NCBI GenBank assembly: GCA_020630295.1 | Contig: JAHDBR010000019.1 | Location: forward strand, 5,308 to 40,495 | Source of the DNA: Sphingomonadaceae bacterium | Lineage (GTDB): Bacteria; Pseudomonadota; Alphaproteobacteria; Sphingomonadales; Sphingomonadaceae | Direction: 5' to 3' | Length of the DNA: 35,188 nt | In this document: one piece after another, positions 33,710-35,188 of the stretch | Layout of the letters: each line of letters starts with the position of its first letter | Position numbering within the stretch: position 1 is the stretch's first letter | The notes under the pieces: model-generated | The model's input: only the letters and a program-made list of their open reading frames with translations | Databases searched by the model: none | Told to the model about the DNA's origin: nothing | Position numbers and translations under genes: made by a program

Positions 33710-35188
33710 TTACATCCGGAAGACGCCGAATTGCGGACGTTCCGGTATGGGTGCTTCCAGCGTTGCGGCAAAGGCCAGCCCCAGCACATCGCGGGTCTGC
33801 GCGGGGTCGATCACGCCATCATCCCACAGGCGCGCGGTAGCGTAATAGGGATTGCCTTCATCTTCATATTTCTGGCGGATCGGGGCCTTGAAGGCTTCCG
33901 CCTCCTCCTCGCTCCACTTATCGGCATCGCGGTGGACCGTGGCCAGCACGCTCGCAGCCTGCTCTCCGCCCATTACGCTAATCCGCGCATTAGGCCAGGT
34001 GAACAGGAAGCGCGGCGAATATGCGCGGCCTGCCATACCGTAATTGCCTGCGCCGAAGCTGCCGCCGATGACCACGGTGATTTTCGGGACGGTTGCGGTG
34101 GCAACGGCAGTCACCAGCTTTGCGCCGTGTTTGGCGATGCCTTCCGCTTCGTATTTCCCGCCGACCATAAAGCCGGAAATGTTCTGCAGGAACAGCAGCG
34201 GAATGCGGCGTTGCTGCGCCAGCTCGATAAAGTGCGCGCCCTTCTGCGCGCTTTCCGAGAACAGGACGCCTGCATTGGCCAGAATGGCCACCGGCATACC
34301 CCAGATATGGGCAAAGCCGCAGACCAGAGTGGAGCCGTAATGTGCCTTGAATTCGTGAAACTCGCTGCCATCAACCAGCCGCGCAATCACTTCCTTCACA
34401 TCATAAGGTGCGCGCACATCATCGGGAATGATTGAATAAAGTTCATCGGCATCAAATTTGGGCGGGCGCGGGTCCTTGATTTGTACATCCGCAGCGGCGC
34501 CTGTGTTCTCACCAAGGTGCGAAACAATGTCGCGGACAATGGTCAGCGCGTGTTCGTCATTCTCGGCCAGATGATCGACCACGCCCGATTTCTTGGCATG
34601 AAGATCGCCGCCGCCCAGATCCTCGGCCGTGATTTCTTCGCCCGTTGCAGCCTTCACCAGCGGAGGCCCCGCAAGGAAGATCGTGCCTTGGTTCCGCACG
34701 ATCACGGTTTCGTCCGACATGGCGGGCACATAGGCCCCGCCAGCCGTGCAGCTGCCCATGACACAGGCAATCTGCGGAATGCCTTGCGCGCTCATATTCG
34801 CCTGATTGAAGAAGATGCGGCCAAAATGATCGCGGTCCGGGAAAACCTCTGCCTGATGCGGCAAATTCGCCCCGCCGCTATCGACCAGATAGATGCACGG
34901 CAGACGGTTCTCCATCGCGATTTCCTGCGCGCGGAGGTGCTTCTTCACCGTCATCGGATAATAGGTGCCGCCCTTTACCGTGGCATCGTTGCACACGATC
35001 ATCACCTGACGGCCCGACACGCGGCCAATGCCGGCAATCATTCCGGCCGCAGCAATGTCATCCTTATACATATCATTGGCGGCAAGCTGCCCGATCTCGA
35101 GAAACGGCGAACCCGGATCAAGCAATCGCTCCACCCGTTCTCTCGGGAGCAACTTGCCGCGCCCGACATGACGTTCGCGGCTCCCCTC
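33710..35188 (-). CDS. Acyl-CoA carboxylase beta subunit (methylcrotonyl-CoA type), N-terminus cut
   Basis: The frame runs to the window edge, so only the last 492 residues are present; full proteins are about 530. It carries the carboxyltransferase domain: [79 protein letters not shown], the oxyanion GG region [20 protein letters not shown], and [11 protein letters not shown]. This order is typical of methylcrotonyl-CoA carboxylase beta (leucine/isovalerate degradation) more than of propionyl- or acetyl-CoA carboxylase, but the assignment is by resemblance. The biotin-bearing alpha subunit gene is probably outside the window. Ends 104 bases before the PlsC-like start. Confidence 0.85.
   Translation of the reverse strand, partial: EGSRERHVGRGKLLPRERVERLLDPGSPFLEIGQLAANDMYKDDIAAAGMIAGIGRVSGRQVMIVCNDATVKGGTYYPMTVKKHLRAQEIAMENRLPCIYLVDSGGANLPHQAEVFPDRDHFGRIFFNQANMSAQGIPQIACVMGSCTAGGAYVPAMSDETVIVRNQGTIFLAGPPLVKAATGEEITAEDLGGGDLHAKKSGVVDHLAENDEHALTIVRDIVSHLGENTGAAADVQIKDPRPPKFDADELYSIIPDDVRAPYDVKEVIARLVDGSEFHEFKAHYGSTLVCGFAHIWGMPVAILANAGVLFSESAQKGAHFIELAQQRRIPLLFLQNISGFMVGGKYEAEGIAKHGAKLVTAVATATVPKITVVIGGSFGAGNYGMAGRAYSPRFLFTWPNARISVMGGEQAASVLATVHRDADKWSEEEAEAFKAPIRQKYEDEGNPYYATARLWDDGVIDPAQTRDVLGLAFAATLEAPIPERPQFGVFRM

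Overview
The window looks like ordinary chromosome from an alphaproteobacterium. Protein-level resemblance points to Sphingomonadales, probably Erythrobacteraceae; this is recognition of gene products and not a database result. There are no rRNA or tRNA genes, insertion sequences, phage genes or CRISPR arrays. Base composition looks even, so it does not read as a genomic island. Both ends cut genes: a lipoprotein at the left and an acyl-CoA carboxylase beta subunit at the right.

Layout. (1) 1-2584, minus strand: nrdA (class I ribonucleotide reductase, alpha subunit) followed by a small membrane protein and a lipoprotein. (2) 2585-3090: a dense regulatory region with two NrdR-box-like sites, eight GANTC (CcrM) sites and a perfect palindrome, shared with a divergent NrtS-like gene. 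(3) 3398-6604: alpha/beta hydrolase, ABC-F ATPase and a small hypothetical protein. (4) 6630-10468, minus: a tight cluster of ABC ATPase, ABM-domain monooxygenase, nadB and a TraB/GumN-like protein with degenerate motifs. (5) 10551-14066: a possible small ORF, a zinc-finger protein, tldD, two tandem paralogous periplasmic proteins and a DUF924 protein. (6) 14091-18261, minus: nitronate monooxygenase, nth, a DMT transporter and guaA. (7) 18262-18906: a gap with a 27-codon ORF followed by a strongly structured, terminator-ended RNA. (8) 18907-24583, minus: TPR lipoprotein, PEP-CTERM protein, acyl-CoA ligase and sdaA. (9) 24756-32194, plus: gyrB, M50-like membrane peptidase, AI-2E/PerM permease, HI0933-like flavoprotein and a 5'-nucleotidase lipoprotein. 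(10) 32205-35188, minus: TetR regulator, PlsC-like acyltransferase and the carboxylase beta subunit.

The most interesting element is the plus-strand RNA at about 18655-18881. It folds on paper into three hairpins plus a 14-bp terminator stem. Two hairpin loops display CU-rich anti-Shine-Dalgarno sequence, one containing CCTCCTCCC exactly. That is the hallmark of the alphaproteobacterial cuckoo/CcsR-type sRNAs, which are also found downstream of a very small ORF. Next in interest are the nrdA/nrtS regulatory region and the TraB-like protein that has lost its family motif.

Most genes are housekeeping: deoxynucleotide supply (nrdA), GMP synthesis (guaA), NAD synthesis (nadB), DNA repair (nth), DNA topology (gyrB) and serine catabolism (sdaA). 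Several stand without their usual partners (nadB without nadA/nadC, an ABC ATPase without a permease, tldD without tldE, a PEP-CTERM substrate without an exosortase), so those partners must lie elsewhere.
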